Notes: generated by a model not told the origin, from the sequence alone. Counted from the stretch's first letter, positions 1 through 11,951 are shown. The stretch is 64,000 bases of DNA from Nannobrachium achirus (GCA_963921795.1 OY997658.1:26589456-26653455); one strand, 5' to 3'. Translations and numbers: made by a program.

Positions 1-1014
1 TTAGAACAGGAATAACTTTTAATAATAATAATAATATGTTTTAGGGAACGCCAATCTACACTGTATCATCTTAATTTAACTCTGAGAGTGTACAAATGGA
101 ACCAAATGGACCCATAAGGTTCATGTCATTCCTTCAAGGGTCCAGGTCATTTTGGTTCAATTTGTTCACTCTCAGAAGTCCGGACCCCATAAAGGTCCAT
201 TTGGACCCCTGGTGGTCCCCGGAACTGGCGTTGAGAACCAGTGATATAGGACAGTGATACTCAAACTCAAACTCAGGCTCGCGGACCACTTCCTGCCTTT
301 GGCACAATTTTGACAGGCCCACCAATCAATCAATCAAAAAAAAAGGAAACAAAGACATTTTTCTTTTAGACAGAATGAAGTTATTATCTTATCTTTAGCC
401 CAATTACATTACTATTACATGAATAATCATCCAGGAAGGGCCTTCAGAACAGCAGCAAATATGAGCCTCCGCCTCAGGTGTGAACCAGCACTTTAACCCA
501 AAATGGACAGATGCTTTCGCTTTCATTTTACCATCTCATGCAAATCCGATACTGCTGTTGATGTTTAATTTGCCAGAAAACAGTGTCAGTTGTTAAGATC
601 GACAATATAAGGCTCCAATGAAAGACAGAAGTTACCAAGTATCATTAATGTTGTAATTTTATCAAATGGCCCGTCCCTTGCCATTTTTGTATTTGAGTAT
701 CCCCGATGTAGGAGATGGTTAAAAGGATCTGATTGCATTACTTACTGTCAAATGACCCCATTCCAGGAATCCAAGGTCTGTTTTGAATACAGCGAGGCTG
801 GATCTGAACGGATACATTTATCCATAATTCAGACCATCTTTTCACACAGTTCTGTCATAAAGGCATCATTTGGTGCATATCTTTTGCAATCCTTCCTGAT
901 TTTGTGGACATTTCTGAAAATCTTCATTCATAATGGCATGAGCAAAATAGCGATTTTTAGGGATATAGGGTTAAAGTGGTTAATTTAGTTTTTTGTTGCA
1001 AATACATATTATAG
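1..1014. other. non-coding stretch, no gene seen
   Basis: AT-rich sequence with no exon-like or conserved protein signal. Short runs near 20-35 and 325-345 are simple sequence. From about 252 there is a decayed terminus resembling the CAGTGGTTCTCAAAC-type hAT ends found elsewhere in the window, but no partner end or target duplication was found. Confidence 0.5.
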
Positions 1015-1192
1015 TGTGCATGTGTGTGTGTGTGTGTGTGTGCGTGCGTGCGTGTGCATTAATATGCACACATTATGTGTGCACTGTGCATTATTCACAT
1101 ATTATGCACACAATATGTGTTCATTATTATGCACACGTCCATGCATTATGCGTGTGTGCATGCCTGCATTATACGTGCGTGCGTGCCTGCGT
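1015..1192. repeat. TG / CGTG microsatellite with degenerate ATTATGCACACA units
   Basis: An uninterrupted TG run passes into CGTG units and then into imperfect repeats of TGCACACATTATG. The related simple sequence resumes at about 1644-1730, immediately after the MITE at 1203-1635, so that MITE inserted into this tract. Confidence 0.85.
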
Positions 1193-1202
1193 TGCATTAC
1201 AG

Positions 1203-1635
1203 CAGGGGTCTTCAACAGGGGGTTCGGGACCCCTAGGGGGTCCTCAGAGTTACTACAGGGGGTCCTTCAAATCTTTGTGTCATAGAAACCTTTTTTCTCC
1301 TTTTTTATATTAATCACTTGAACCCTAACGTCCATATTCTGAGAACTTTAACCAAAAATAGCACATCTACAAGCAGATCTGTAGATCGGCTATTTTTGGC
1401 AAAGAGCTTTTGTGTAGAGGGGAAAAAAGAACAGACTAAGTACAGAGTGAAAGGTCAAGTTTATTAAGTATTGACGGTTCAAGTGGTTAAATATCTGATA
1501 ACACAAATTGACATGAATCCAAAATACACTGATGATTGTGCTGTCAAACGATGAAACTATATGGAATCTGGGGGTCCTTGCTTCATCTCTCTCTCAGCTA
1601 AGGGGTCCTTGCCCTGAAAATGTTGAAGACCCCTG
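1203..1635. mobile_element. non-autonomous hAT-type MITE (CAGGGGTCTTCAAC family)
   Basis: The ends are perfect inverted repeats, CAGGGGTCTTCAAC and GTTGAAGACCCCTG. They are flanked by a perfect 8-bp direct duplication, cattacag (1195-1202 and 1636-1643). Eight-base duplications and CAGGG termini are typical of the hAT superfamily. There is no coding capacity. The interior holds the palindromic GCAGATCTACAAGC-type core at about 1360-1405, which recurs across the window in elements with other termini. Confidence 0.9.
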
Positions 1636-1984
1636 CATTACAGTATGCGTGCATGCGTGCACGCGTGCATTATGCGTGTCTGCGTTGCATTATGCGTGCG
1701 TGCGTGGCATTATGCACACATGCATCTTGCAGTGGGCTCCTAGGGCCTGTGGTGCCATATGCCAGCTGGGTGCTGTGGAGCAGAGCCTGGGGCAGGCAGC
1801 ATGCTCCAGACTGGCTGATCCAAGAGCCTCCTCCACAACAGACACCTTTATTTACTGCTCAGCTGCCCACGTGACGTCAGCACCCAGGGGAGACGTGAAG
1901 GGGTCCAGCTGCTGCCTGCTGCCGCGCGTGTGCGCGTGTGTGTGTCAGGGCTTGGTCGAATCCGCCATTGCTTCTCTGGGCGTA
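1636..1984. other. non-coding, simple sequence then moderately GC-rich
   Basis: TGCG/TGCA-rich simple repeat continues to about 1730, followed by moderately GC-rich sequence. Open frames here have no recognisable domains and lie partly in simple repeat, so I do not call a gene. Confidence 0.5.
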
Positions 1985-1987
1985 CAA

Positions 1988-2112
1988 CATAGAGCTTTCT
2001 CCATAGAGCATCGCAGTGGGCGTGGTTTACTGGTGCCACTAAAGAAATCTCCCGTTCATTTCCCCATAGACTTTCACGAAAATATTTATAACAATTATGT
2101 TAAGTCTATACA
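1988..2112. mobile_element. half of a fold-back MITE also seen at 26478-26895
   Basis: The sequence from the GAGCATCGCAGTGGGCGTGG motif through the run ATATTTATAACAATTATG matches the arms of the fold-back element at 26478-26895. Only one arm is present here, and it runs into the LINE fragment that follows. Confidence 0.6.
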
Positions 2113-2640
2113 AACAGTAAGTATAAAGAAGTATATACAAAGAAGGGTCAGGGAAGGGTAGGGCTGGGCTACGTTTGTTTTTACCAGTTGCGAACGGCTG
2201 CCGCCTGTAAGTGGTTTTTCAGGGCGATTTTAAAGGATGCTAGGGATCCACACTCCTTTAAGGCATTCGATAGGGCGTTCCACATTTTGGTGGTATAGCA
2301 GAAGAATGAGTTTGACCCTTTGTTGGATTTGACTCTGGGTTGAACGTGATCTGTGGCGCTGCCTCTGGTGTTGTAATTGTGGACATCCTTAACGTTTATA
2401 AAGTATTTTGACATGTACATGGGTATCATAGTGGTGTAGTGTATCTTGTACACCAGGCCCATTGCAAGTTGCTGTACTCTGTCATCTACTCTGAGCCACC
2501 CCACTCTTAACTGGTGAGTAGCGGTGAGGTGAGTCTGATAGGGACCCTAATTAGTTTGTTTTGGGCTGTTTGGAGTTTAGTTTTTAGGGCTTGTGGGGCG
2601 TCACAATACCATACGTGGACTCCGTAGTCAACAGATGGTG
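2113..2640 (-). mobile_element. 5'-truncated LINE fragment, C-terminal end of ORF2
   Basis: The minus strand encodes the C-terminal region of the same non-LTR retrotransposon polyprotein seen complete at 43903-44367. Shared landmarks are LAMGLVYKIHYT, VKDVHNYNTRGS, KGSNSF..CYTTKMWNAL and SLASFKIALKNHL, ending at about 2181. Frame continues upstream to about 2640 with the VWYxDAP..LKTKLQTAQNKLIR segment, interrupted by indels. The piece is a dead 3' fragment, probably of the L2/CR1 LINE group. Confidence 0.8.
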
Positions 2641-2645
2641 AAGTA

Positions 2646-3490
2646 TTTTAGTGCAGGTAATTGCAGCCACCACCGATCTCGTGAAGAGTGAAAACGGGAC
2701 CGCTAAACATTCGGAACTTTCCGCGACTCTGCCAATAATACATTATTTGAGACACAGCCGAGTTTTTGCCGAGCCAAACAAGGGAATCACGTGATCCCCT
2801 CCCCCGATTGGCTCATAACTAGGACATGACGTATGTGTGGTCAGAAGAATAGTGGGATTCGTGAGGACACTTCCTGGTCCTCACAAGATAAATGGCTTTG
2901 TGGTGCACCCTTTAAGACCCGGACGGTTTAGATTTTAACCACTTTAACCATTATTCCATGCTTTAACTATTAACAAAATAGCGGATCTACAAGCTCACAG
3001 CCCAAAGCAAACTTTTGCATTCAAATCTCTGCTTCTGGAGGGGTCCCTGGAAAAAAAATATTTAGATGGGGGTCCGTGGCCAAATACCTATCATTTTGGG
3101 GGTCCTTGACATGTTTGAGAACCACTGATTTCGTTGAAGGATTTAGAAGACCTTTATAGAATCGTGTCAATATATTCAAAGACACATTTTTTTCAGGAAT
3201 GTTGTGGTGTCATGTGTGACAGCTACGTGCGTCACAATAATCTGAAACCTGGCAGCGATCGGTCCAGCAGTTTGCAAGACTAGGATAGATAGACTTGCAC
3301 GCACGCACGCGCGCACGCACGCACACACAGTATTGCCATACCTATACTGTATAGGCTACTGTTTCTGACATTACAATTGTAGGGGGCGGCACTGAAAATA
3401 GCTGAAAATGTGTGAGCTTATTTATTGGGCTATTTTTCGGTGTGTGACATCGCAATGCTAAAAAAATAGGGTCAACTCCAACCCCTAAAC
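2646..3490. other. non-coding; decayed hAT terminus and CA/CG microsatellite
   Basis: At about 3040-3130 there is a right-end hAT-like terminus reading into GAGAACCACTG, preceded by GGGGGTCC motifs typical of these MITEs. A short CGCA/CACA tract lies at 3296-3328. No gene signal was seen. Confidence 0.5.
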
Positions 3491-3494
3491 CTAA

Positions 3495-3765
3495 CCTCTA
3501 TATCGTTGTTGTCGTGTGGAAACCGTGTCCAAAACCGTTTGTTTTGTGTTTATCACTTTAACAATGATTTGAAACTAGTGAAGATAGCCGATCTACAAGC
3601 ACACAACGCCTCGCACCGCTTGTGTGCTTGTAGATCTGCTATTTTCACTAGTTTTGTGCGACAGTCTTGTATGATGAAGCAGGGCTTTAATTTGCGCTGG
3701 GAAAAAAACGTGCAAATTTGAAACTTGGAGATACAAGGTTTCTGCCCGACAACGACAATATGCCT
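3495..3765. mobile_element. palindrome-bearing MITE with TCGTTGTCG-type termini
   Basis: Imperfect inverted ends are visible: TCGTTGTTGTCGTGTGGAAA near 3502 and TTTCTGCCCGACAACGA near 3738. The centre (about 3583-3650) is the GATCTACAAGCACACAACGC palindrome with flanking ACTAGT. Related copies lie at about 14100-14240 and 36746-37000. There is no coding capacity. Confidence 0.65.
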
Positions 3766-3843
3766 ATAGAGGAGCAGGAAAATGGTCCTCACATTGTTGA
3801 TTTCTCGAATTTAGATTTCTACAATACTGGTCCCCACAAGTAT

Positions 3844-3920
<77 letters not shown>
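3844..3920. repeat. (CA)n microsatellite
   Basis: A nearly pure CA run of about 75 bases. Histidine/threonine open frames through it are artefacts. Confidence 0.97.
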
Positions 3921-3921
<1 letters not shown>

Positions 3922-3965
3922 GACCGACCCTCTTATAGACGGCTAGCCCCGGCTAGCACGCCGTG

Positions 3966-3967
<2 letters not shown>

Positions 3968-4004
<37 letters not shown>
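3968..4004. repeat. (GA)n microsatellite
   Basis: A GA run about 36 bases long, directly downstream of the CA tract. Confidence 0.95.
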
Positions 4005-4009
<5 letters not shown>

Positions 4010-4730
4010 GCAGCAAGATGTGAGCTTGTTGCCTAGCAACCATCCACCCTGTCTCCCTCAGCAGGGTGATGGATAGACCGCAGCCGGCCGGTCACAGAAT
4101 ATTGCAGAAATAATAAAGAAAACACATAAAAAAAGCACTTTCATCGACGCGAAGGCAGACCCAACATGGCTATTATATAGAACCGCTGACGTTATGGAGA
4201 GATATCCCTGCGTTGGTCCCTTATGTGCCAAAAGAGATAAGCACGTTGCAGGGGAACAGTAGTCTCGCGTGGCCAGACTGTTGCCTCCGCGATTTGGACA
4301 AATGCTCCCGGCATACAGTCTGGCAAACGGAAATAGAAACGATGAGTGCGAGAGGAAGCGGATGTGACGCAACCGCTCCCTTGGTGCAGTAACAATAACA
4401 TGTCCTACTGGAAGCGTTAAGTCCCCTTTCAATATTTCTGGGGGTGTTATTACGTCTTTCTCTGGTGTTGTTGGTGTTACCTCCATGATGTTTTGAAACG
4501 TTTTCTTAAACTATACACCCATAACAAGAATAGGCCGCTCGAATGACTTTGTCTGAGCTCTTGTTTTTCTGTTATGTTTCCAATGGGACTACATGGGTAG
4601 TCCCATGTACTAATGGGTACTACTAGCAGTACCCTCGCTCTCTCCCTCTCCACCCTATCATTCCCTTTGCCCTGCGTCAAGTGTGGGCTTTAACCCATTC
4701 AGAATGGGTACACTATATTGTGTATCATTA
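4005..4730. other. non-coding, no recognised feature
   Basis: A 142-codon minus-strand open frame covers 4058-4486. It shows no recognisable domain, no splice context and no support from neighbouring exons. I see nothing else in this stretch. Confidence 0.45.
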
Positions 4731-4734
4731 TTTT

Positions 4735-4905
4735 ATGCTTTAACTATTGAAAAATAGCAGATATACAAGCTCACAGCGCGGCAACGAGTGCCGCGCTGCG
4801 AGCTTGTAGATCTGCTATTTTTGAAAAATCGTGAAAATTTGAATTTTGACCCGATTCTATAAGTGTCTTTTGAATCCTTCTAAGATTTTTTTTTGAAAAA
4901 CCTAT
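4735..4905. mobile_element. palindromic MITE core (GCGGCAACGAGTGCCGC type)
   Basis: A near-perfect hairpin from AATAGCAGATATACAAGC to GCTTGTAGATCTGCTATT (about 4752-4822) with a GC-rich loop. It is followed by the GACCCGATTCTATAAGTGTC tail, which is repeated at about 16535 and 21865. Confidence 0.75.
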
Positions 4906-5129
4906 GTTTCTATGTCAATATATGAAATAACAGTTCAGTGCAGCAGTGGCTACTTCCGATACTCGCCGTTCGGGAGCTGCCGTTCCAGACTCTATATAGC
5001 ATTGGGAGATTGTGGAATAGTTGTCTGGCTACGCGAGACTAGAGGAACAGGGCAGTTGTGCAGTGTTGCCTTGTCTGCTCATTACAAGGGACTCTGGGCT
5101 TGTTTCTCTTAGATATATTTATGTTTGGC

Positions 5130-5714
5130 TTAGTGAAGGGTTTGATTTATTGATTGAAGACTTTATTAGAAGTTTGCATAGGAAAAGGTACAGTTTCATG
5201 ACGGTACAGTTCACTGGTACATGGTCTACTAAAAGGAGATCCATGAAAAGACTAAGCTTATTTCCACAGGAAACCATTAAAGTATCTCATATAACATTGA
5301 ATGACAGACGAATAGAACACAGTACTATGCAGTAGATATGTAAAGAAAAATAAAATGAGAAAAAAAAACAAAAAAAAAACAGTAAGTCTAAACAAACAGT
5401 AAGTATAAGAAGGGGCAGGGTAGGGCTGGGCTGGGCTGGGCTATGTTAGTTTTTTTTTACCAGTTGCGAATGGCTGCTGCCTGTAAGTGGTTTTTCAGGG
5501 CAATTTTAAAGGATGCTAGTGATCCACACTCCTTTATGGCCTTCGGTAAGGCTTTCCACATTTTGGTGGTATAGCAGGAAAAAGAGTTTGACCCTTTGTT
5601 GGTTTTGACTCTGGGTTGAAAGTGATCTGTGGCGCTGCCTCTGGTGTTGTAATTATGGACATCCTTAATGTTTATAAAGTATTTTGACAGGTACTTGGGT
5701 ATCATAGTGGGTAT
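5130..5714 (-). mobile_element. 5'-truncated LINE copy with 3' UTR
   Basis: The minus strand carries the LINE C-terminal coding end (about 5457-5712, same landmarks as the fragment at 2181-2504). It then runs through a 3' UTR (about 5135-5340 on +) that matches the 3' UTR of the longer copy at 44400-44640, including TTCAATGTTATATGAGATAC and the terminal CTTCAATCAAT repeat tail. This defines the 3' end of the element family. An A-rich stretch at 5350-5380 splits the UTR. Confidence 0.8.
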
Positions 5715-6900
5715 CCACAGTATAACGTCTGGCCTTCGGCCTATTGGCAGCTTGAAAAGTGGGCGGGAGTACTTGCCTTGACAGACAGACTCTTCTAACC
5801 AATCAGCGTAGCAAAACATCTCTCAGCCAGTCGGAAGAACGGCAAACAAACAAGTTTTTTCGGCCGATGAACTCCGCTAGCGCATCCCCCGTGTTACTTT
5901 TTAATTGTTGTCTCCACCAGCCGAAGGCTGAGGGAGAGTATGTTTTCCCCTCCGTCCGTCCGTCCGTCCGTGCGTGCGTGCGTGCGTCCGTGCGTCCTCC
6001 GGCGCCGTTGGCCCGGTCGCTGCCAAACTGTGCACACACACTCCCTCGACACCAATTCAGAACCTCTGCCCCAAATATTTCACATGGGCCTGTTCTAGCG
6101 CCACCAGGAGGCCGACTTTTGCAAAATTAACTTTTGCCAGTACTCCTACAGATTTTGTCCAAAAATCACGTAAATCAGTAGACAGTATCTCTACAGTCAT
6201 GTGATCGACATGGATGTGACAGATTTTCCATATTCCATCCTGATTGGCTAAAACTGGCTTTCAAAGTTTGCAGGATTGGTCAGTTTTGAATAAAATGCCT
6301 GAAATCCTGAACGCAGTGTGCGATTTTGGTGAAATTGTGCATGCACATTCCCAATAGGCAGAGGAATAAATGCCACTTAAGAAAAATCAAATCAGCCTCA
6401 TGGTGGCGCTATAACAGGCCGATTCATGTTTTCACCTATAACTCCACCGATTAGTGTCAAACTTTGTATGCTCACTCCTTAGAGGCCAAGGTAAAACCTT
6501 TTCCCTGCATTTTTTACATCAGCCTTTTATAGCGCCATCAGGAGGCCGACTTATGTAAAACACATTACATGCCTGACCTGGTGGAGACCTGTGCTCGGAA
6601 GAGCACTGCTTCTAGTTGTAATTGATTCCAACTCTGAAATAACTGCACTTATTGCTTGTTTTATTGTTAGAGCGTTAACTGTTACACTTGTTGCATCGCG
6701 AGGGCAGCCATTGTTGTTTTGAAAATGCTGCAGCATGCATCTACGTCACCGTCTACACATGGACCAATCAGGAAAAACTTTTCACTCGTTGTCAGGAAAG
6801 ACTACGTTTGTTGTGCGGAAGCAGTCACTGATTGGCCCCGATCAGAGAATAATCAGTATACTCGCTGCCAATCCTCGGAAGTCTAGACGTTATACTGTGG
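5715..6900. mobile_element. 1.2-kb terminal-inverted-repeat element containing GCGCCACCAGGAGG repeat units
   Basis: The ends share a perfect 16-bp inverted repeat, ccacagtataacgtct (5715-5730), with its reverse complement at 6885-6900. Weaker similarity extends inward to about 40 bp (both sides read ATTGGCAGC). Inside are a CCGT/GCGT microsatellite (5948-5998) and the TAGCGCCACCAGGAGG...CTGATTGGCTAA repeat also found at 56.46-57.86 and 62.9-64.0 kb. No transposase was seen. Confidence 0.6.
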
Positions 6901-9015
6901 AAGGAATGAGTGAGTGAACGCAGATGACGTCTGGCCCCGCCAGGCTATCTGTTACCACCCAGGCTAGGGCCTCTGTTACCACCCAGGCTAGGGGTCCCTA
7001 GAAATGTGATAAAGCCACAAAAGCATTTCATAAATATCAGACTACATTTCACTTAAACGCCAGAGCTTAACTCACTGTAACTAAGACTTTTTTTTAATTA
7101 ATGTGAAGAGAAACCTCACATTTTGCAGGTTACATTTTATCTAAAAGGCTGAATTTCTCAGATCTAGTATTTCTGCATGGCATAACTCTATAAGCTATAT
7201 CTACAAAACTGTTGGGTCAATCTTCACAACCAATATATCATTTTGTAGCTATGATTCCCAGCTTTCAAATGAAATGAAAAAATGAAAATGAAAAAAATGT
7301 CAATGACTAGCCCTCAGCTGTGTTCGGTCACATATGAAGGCATGGTTGACAATGGGCGAAGTGCTCAATATTTCCCTAGTCTTCCTCCTTTGCTCTCTCA
7401 TACTGGCTGTTCCTCTCGCGTCCCTAGATGCCTTCCATCCAGCGTTGCCACGTCCGCTTATTATAAGCAACTTTGGGCTTGGTTTAGTGTGAAGTCGCTT
7501 GTAAATATTGGTAGTTGCGGGTTGCGTTTTTTTGGGGCTTGCTTCCTACAGTATATGTTGTTTTTACCAGTGATTCTCAAACATGTTAACTCAATTAGCG
7601 CCGATCCCGAGAATACTCGTGAAAAATACTCGAGTAGCACATGCTGCCGATCCCGAGTATACTCGTGAAAAGTACTCTATTACTGTAACGGCGGTACTCT
7701 ATTACCTGTTGGTGCACGGAAGGTCCTGACACGATCGCCCTCGCCGATTCATCATCATCACGGATCCACGAGCACAAAATAGTAATCCCATAACATTGAG
7801 GCAGACGGGGAATCTCATCTTTAATGTCCATTATCTCGAAACAACACTTTCAAAGGGAGGATGGCAGTAGATTCTCGCTTATATAACACATGTTGAAAAG
7901 CACCGATCCGCCATTACTCAACAGTATGTTGATGACGAGCGATTCCGGTGAAGGACGTGATGACGTCAAACCGGAAGTGTTTACGCTATGGACTTCTGGC
8001 CTTCAAAATAAGACAACGGTCGTGGATGCAGCCTGCGGGAGGCACGCTGGACATTTTAATCCGTTAATTTCAGGAGCACTAAATGAGTTAAGAACCCCCT
8101 ACAGGGCAACCAGACTATAGTTCTTGTCCCACTTTATTCCTTTCTTTCCCTTCCTAGATAAACGTTATTTTGCCGTGCTACTCGTCCTCCCACAGCACTT
8201 GGGCCATACGACCAATCGGCTGGCTTCATTGGGAATCGATTCCGTGCAATTTGCTAAGAGATATGTTTTATAGTTTAATTTATATCATTTTATTTGTGAA
8301 TAAACGTTCTCCATTGACTTTAATTAAGAATTATTATAAACCTTTCACAGATATGGAGATGACTGACATCATAGACCACATGAGGCTGACACAGTATATC
8401 CATATATGGGCATTCCAAGATATGCGCTTAATATTGTTGACATCATGGATCTCCATATATGGGCATAAAAGGGACGAGGACGGAATTTCCAACTGCGTCT
8501 TTCTAGTTTCAAATAGCTAATGTATATAACTTTAAAGGGGGCTCATGTGGCCTATAGTCATTTCTTTCGTGCTTGTTTTCAAAGACCTGGCTGCTTGTTA
8601 CTCTCGCAAAATCTGTCAACACTGCTTCCATGGCTCTCCCCAGGGACGTGCTGGCCATTGGGAAAAGCGGGGCCTCTCTCTATAGCGCGCAATGAGGGCC
8701 TCTCCAACTCTTTTTCCCGGGCTGAATCAGGGGCCCAGCATGTCCCTGGCTCTCCCCCTCCATCTGGCCTTGTTCACCTCACCATGGCATCAGCATCATT
8801 GATCTCTGTCAGGCTGCACTCAGACTCGCCCCGGACGAAAATCGATCGATGCCTTTCCACAGAGGCGACGCTTTGATTAGCTTAGCGGTGTAATGGCTCA
8901 ATGATCTTATTTTTGCTCTGTGGTATCAAATGGAACGGGCTCCTCGGTCCATCTGCTGCTACAGACTACACCCCCGTTGCATGCATCAAGACAGAGTGTG
9001 TATAGTGCACCTTGT
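6901..9015. other. non-coding, no gene seen
   Basis: The sequence holds scattered repeat remnants, including two GCCGATCCCGAG.ATACTCG units (7598-7672) and CCATATATGG-containing segments (about 8395-8465). Open frames of up to about 128 codons show no domain, codon-use or splice evidence. Confidence 0.5.
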
Positions 9016-9498
9016 CAGGGGCGTCACACCAAATTCTGGGTACAAGGACTCACTGCGGGCCCCCCATGAATGTTAACTATTGAAAAATAGCAGATATACA
9101 AGCTCACAGCGCGGCACTGAGTGCCGCGCTGCAAGCTTGTAGATCTGCTATTTTTGAACAATTGTGAAAAAGTGTGCAAGAAACCCATGTTTCCATGTCA
9201 GTGATGCTCAAACTTTTTCATGTGATCCTTCACATGAAAAAGTCCCCCAAAAAAGTTCCAGGGACCCCCCCCGGAAGCAAAATTTGAGTTACAAATGTCA
9301 ACTTAAAACAATACATATTCAAAGATTTGCACACATTTTCACGACTTTTCAAAAATAGCAGATCTACAAGCTTGCAGTGCGGCACTCGGTGCCGCGCTGT
9401 GAGCTTGTATATCTGCTATTTTTCAATAGCTAAAGTTACTACTCCACCTTGGGCCCTGGTAACTCAGTCCCACTTTCCTACCTCTTGTGACGCCCCTG
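9016..9498. mobile_element. non-autonomous hAT MITE (CAGGGGCGTCAC family)
   Basis: The terminal inverted repeats are perfect: CAGGGGCGTCAC and GTGACGCCCCTG. The 8-bp target duplication caccttgt is perfect (9008-9015 and 9499-9506). The interior carries two hairpins (about 9079-9158 and 9352-9424), each built on GCAGATCTACAAGC-type arms around a GCGGCACTGAGTGCCGC-like loop. Sister copies are at 33047-33545 and 46560-47013. Confidence 0.93.
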
Positions 9499-11228
9499 CA
9501 CCTTGTTCCAAGGTTATTCCAAGGTTGTTGCTGTTTTGGTCCTTTTTTAGCGGTGCTCCTGCAAGGAGCCAACCGCTCCTTGTTTGTCCTGAGGAAAGGG
9601 TCACCATATAGCCACATTTGTGGGACGCTCAATGAAATTAACTCACTAATAGCACCGGTCACTTCACACTGGGTGTGATTTTCTTTTTCATTACGTTTGA
9701 GCAGATACAGGCTTTATGAATAACATTCAAAGAACCTATCACTGATCTGCAGCTACTCATATAAACTGAATGTTGGATGATCCATGGGATTACACTCACA
9801 TATGGAGGAGGTGTTTTGTTCAGCCTCTTCTTAAAGGCATGAATACTTCTCGATGTAATGTCTCCAACAACCGCAGGGGGAAGGCTGTTTCCATGTTGTA
9901 GTACTGTAGCAGAGTGGAGACAGGGGGAAGGCTGTTTCCATGTTGTAGTACTGTAGCAGAGTGGAGAACGCTCCTATCAAGGCATTTGGTGTGTTGACTT
10001 GAGGATCTTCAGGGCATGACTTGGTAGTACCCTCCGGATGATACGACCCGGGATGTGAGCTTGGGGTTAGTTACTGTTAATAGTTACATTAACCCATTAA
10101 GTAACACTCAATGCCAATGCCCAAAATGGCTCCAAGGTAGATGTGCCATGATTTTGTATGTTTTTCTTTACTGTGCAATGAAAAAAATGTTTTTTTTTTT
10201 TTTTATAATTTTTTTCCCCACAGAAACAGACACAGTTGTTGTGATTCAGTGGCAAAAAATTTGTCAATCAGACAAATGGTTCCAGAGATAGAGCTGTTTG
10301 AATCAAAAAAAGTGTCCATCCACTAGAATGAACACACATTTTCTCAATCAGCTAAACGAGGGAGCCAACACACAAACAGAGAAAAGCATCTCTCTGATCT
10401 CAGGTCATTTTGACATCTTAAAAAAAAAAAAATAATAATAATAATAATAATAATTAAATATTATAGCCTTTGATCTAAAGACGTCATTGGCACACAGGGC
10501 CCATTGAAAAAAGCAGTCATGAGACGTCATTGGCATTGAGTGAGTTAAGACCTGGAATTATTTTATACTTTAGCTATTGAAACTTTTTTTTTAAAAGACT
10601 TGCACAAAATAATGTTCAAGATTTTTCAAAAATAGCAGATCTACAAGCCCGCAGCGCAGCACTCGGTGGCGCGCTGTGAGCTTGTATATCTTCTTTTTTT
10701 CTAATGGGTTAACTAAAACCATACAAAATAACAAAAACTTGATATGGAAATAAAAATAAAACGAGGCGTTACAAATAAACGATAGCTAACTAAAACTGTA
10801 TTTTACTGTGTTTTGGGTGGATGGATTTGGAATCTATGAAAAATGTTGCAGCTGTGCCCGTTTTAACCACTAAACCAAGCACTGTTGTCAAAAATGGTTA
10901 CAGATTTTGATGCCACGTAAAAAGTGGTTAACTGTGAATAAAAAATAATTTTGGGGTCCAAATGCAAAATTCAAGGCTATAATAACCTTGCCCTGTTCAA
11001 CGCCATGGTACTGTAAATGTCATTTTGAGATGAATTAGCTTCATTCTCCTATTCAATGTCATCTCTCACACCCTGCATACCCACTGTATACCCTGCATCT
11101 TCTAAACAGTGTGATGTGCTGTAGTACTCTCATAGTTTTATTCTTTACCAAATACCAAATTCCCCAAAGTGCTGCCGTTGCAAAGAGCCAACAAAACCAC
11201 TAGACCAGGGCTTCCCAAACCTTTACAT
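9499..11228. other. non-coding; 47-bp tandem duplication and a lone palindromic core
   Basis: A 47-bp unit beginning CAGGGGGAAGGCTG occurs twice in tandem (9874-9920 and 9921-9966). A poly-T/AAT simple stretch lies at 10190-10215 and 10430-10455. A palindromic MITE core sits at about 10625-10697. No gene was found. Confidence 0.55.
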
Positions 11229-11951
11229 CAGGCGTCTTCAACGTTTTCAGGCCAATGACCCCTTAGTTGAGAGAGAGATGAAGCAGGGACCCCCACAACC
11301 TCTTCATAGATTTGTGTTTTCAGATATTTAACCACTTGAACGGTCAATACTTATAAAACTTGACCCTTCACTCTGTACTTAAATCTGCTCTTTTTACCCT
11401 CTACAGCAAAGCTCTTTGCTAAACATTTTTGGCTAAAGTTCTCAGAATATGGGTTCAAGTAACCTGACTTGCGTCAGATGGTGGCAGTAGTGCGTAGGCT
11501 ACCGCCCTACTTTACCATCTGAGATCTCTCGGTGGGAGTTGATAACGCTCGTAAAGCCCCGGGCCGGACCAATCAGCGGCAGCTATGGGCGGGCTCTGAG
11601 CGGCTCTGAGCCAATAGAGTCTGATTGCAGACCACGTGGATGCAGACAGGCCAATATGAGTGGTTGGAGTTGGCACTCCCAGACTGTGATAGAGAGACGG
11701 CCACATCCAATCGCCTGCTAAAGAATTTCAAAAAATGGCCCGCCCCTTACATCGAGTCTGCCCGAGAGGTCCCAGATGTAAGGCAGAGCGTTACGCACTG
11801 CTGCAACTATCTGGCGCAGTCAGGTTAGGGTTCAAGTGGTTAATATAAAAAAGGAGAAAAAAAACTTTCTATCACTCAAAGATTTGGAGGACCCCCTGTT
11901 GTAACTCTGAGGACCCCCTAGGAGTCCCGGACCCCCTGTTGAAGACCCATG
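11229..11951. mobile_element. hAT-type MITE (CAGGGGTCTTCAAC family) carrying a nested element
   Basis: The ends are CAGGCGTCTTCAAC and GTTGAAGACCCATG, with a perfect 8-bp duplication ctttacat (11221-11228 and 11952-11959). The body aligns with the copies at 1203-1635 and 25852-26106, but is interrupted at 11460-11827 by a second element. Confidence 0.9.
11460..11827. mobile_element. nested 368-bp TIR element with 9-bp target duplication
   Basis: The ends are TAACCTGACT and AGTCAGGTTA. Imperfect inverted similarity continues for about 40 bp (GCAGTAGTGCGTAGGCT against GCAGCAGTGCGTAACGCT). The flanking duplication gggttcaag is perfect and 9 bp long (11451-11459 and 11828-11836). A 9-bp duplication points to a Mutator-like element, but no transposase is present and the class is inferred. 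Confidence 0.82.

Noticed and set aside
4058-4486. 142-codon minus-strand open frame
   Set aside because: No recognisable domain, no splice or promoter context and no homologue elsewhere in the window.
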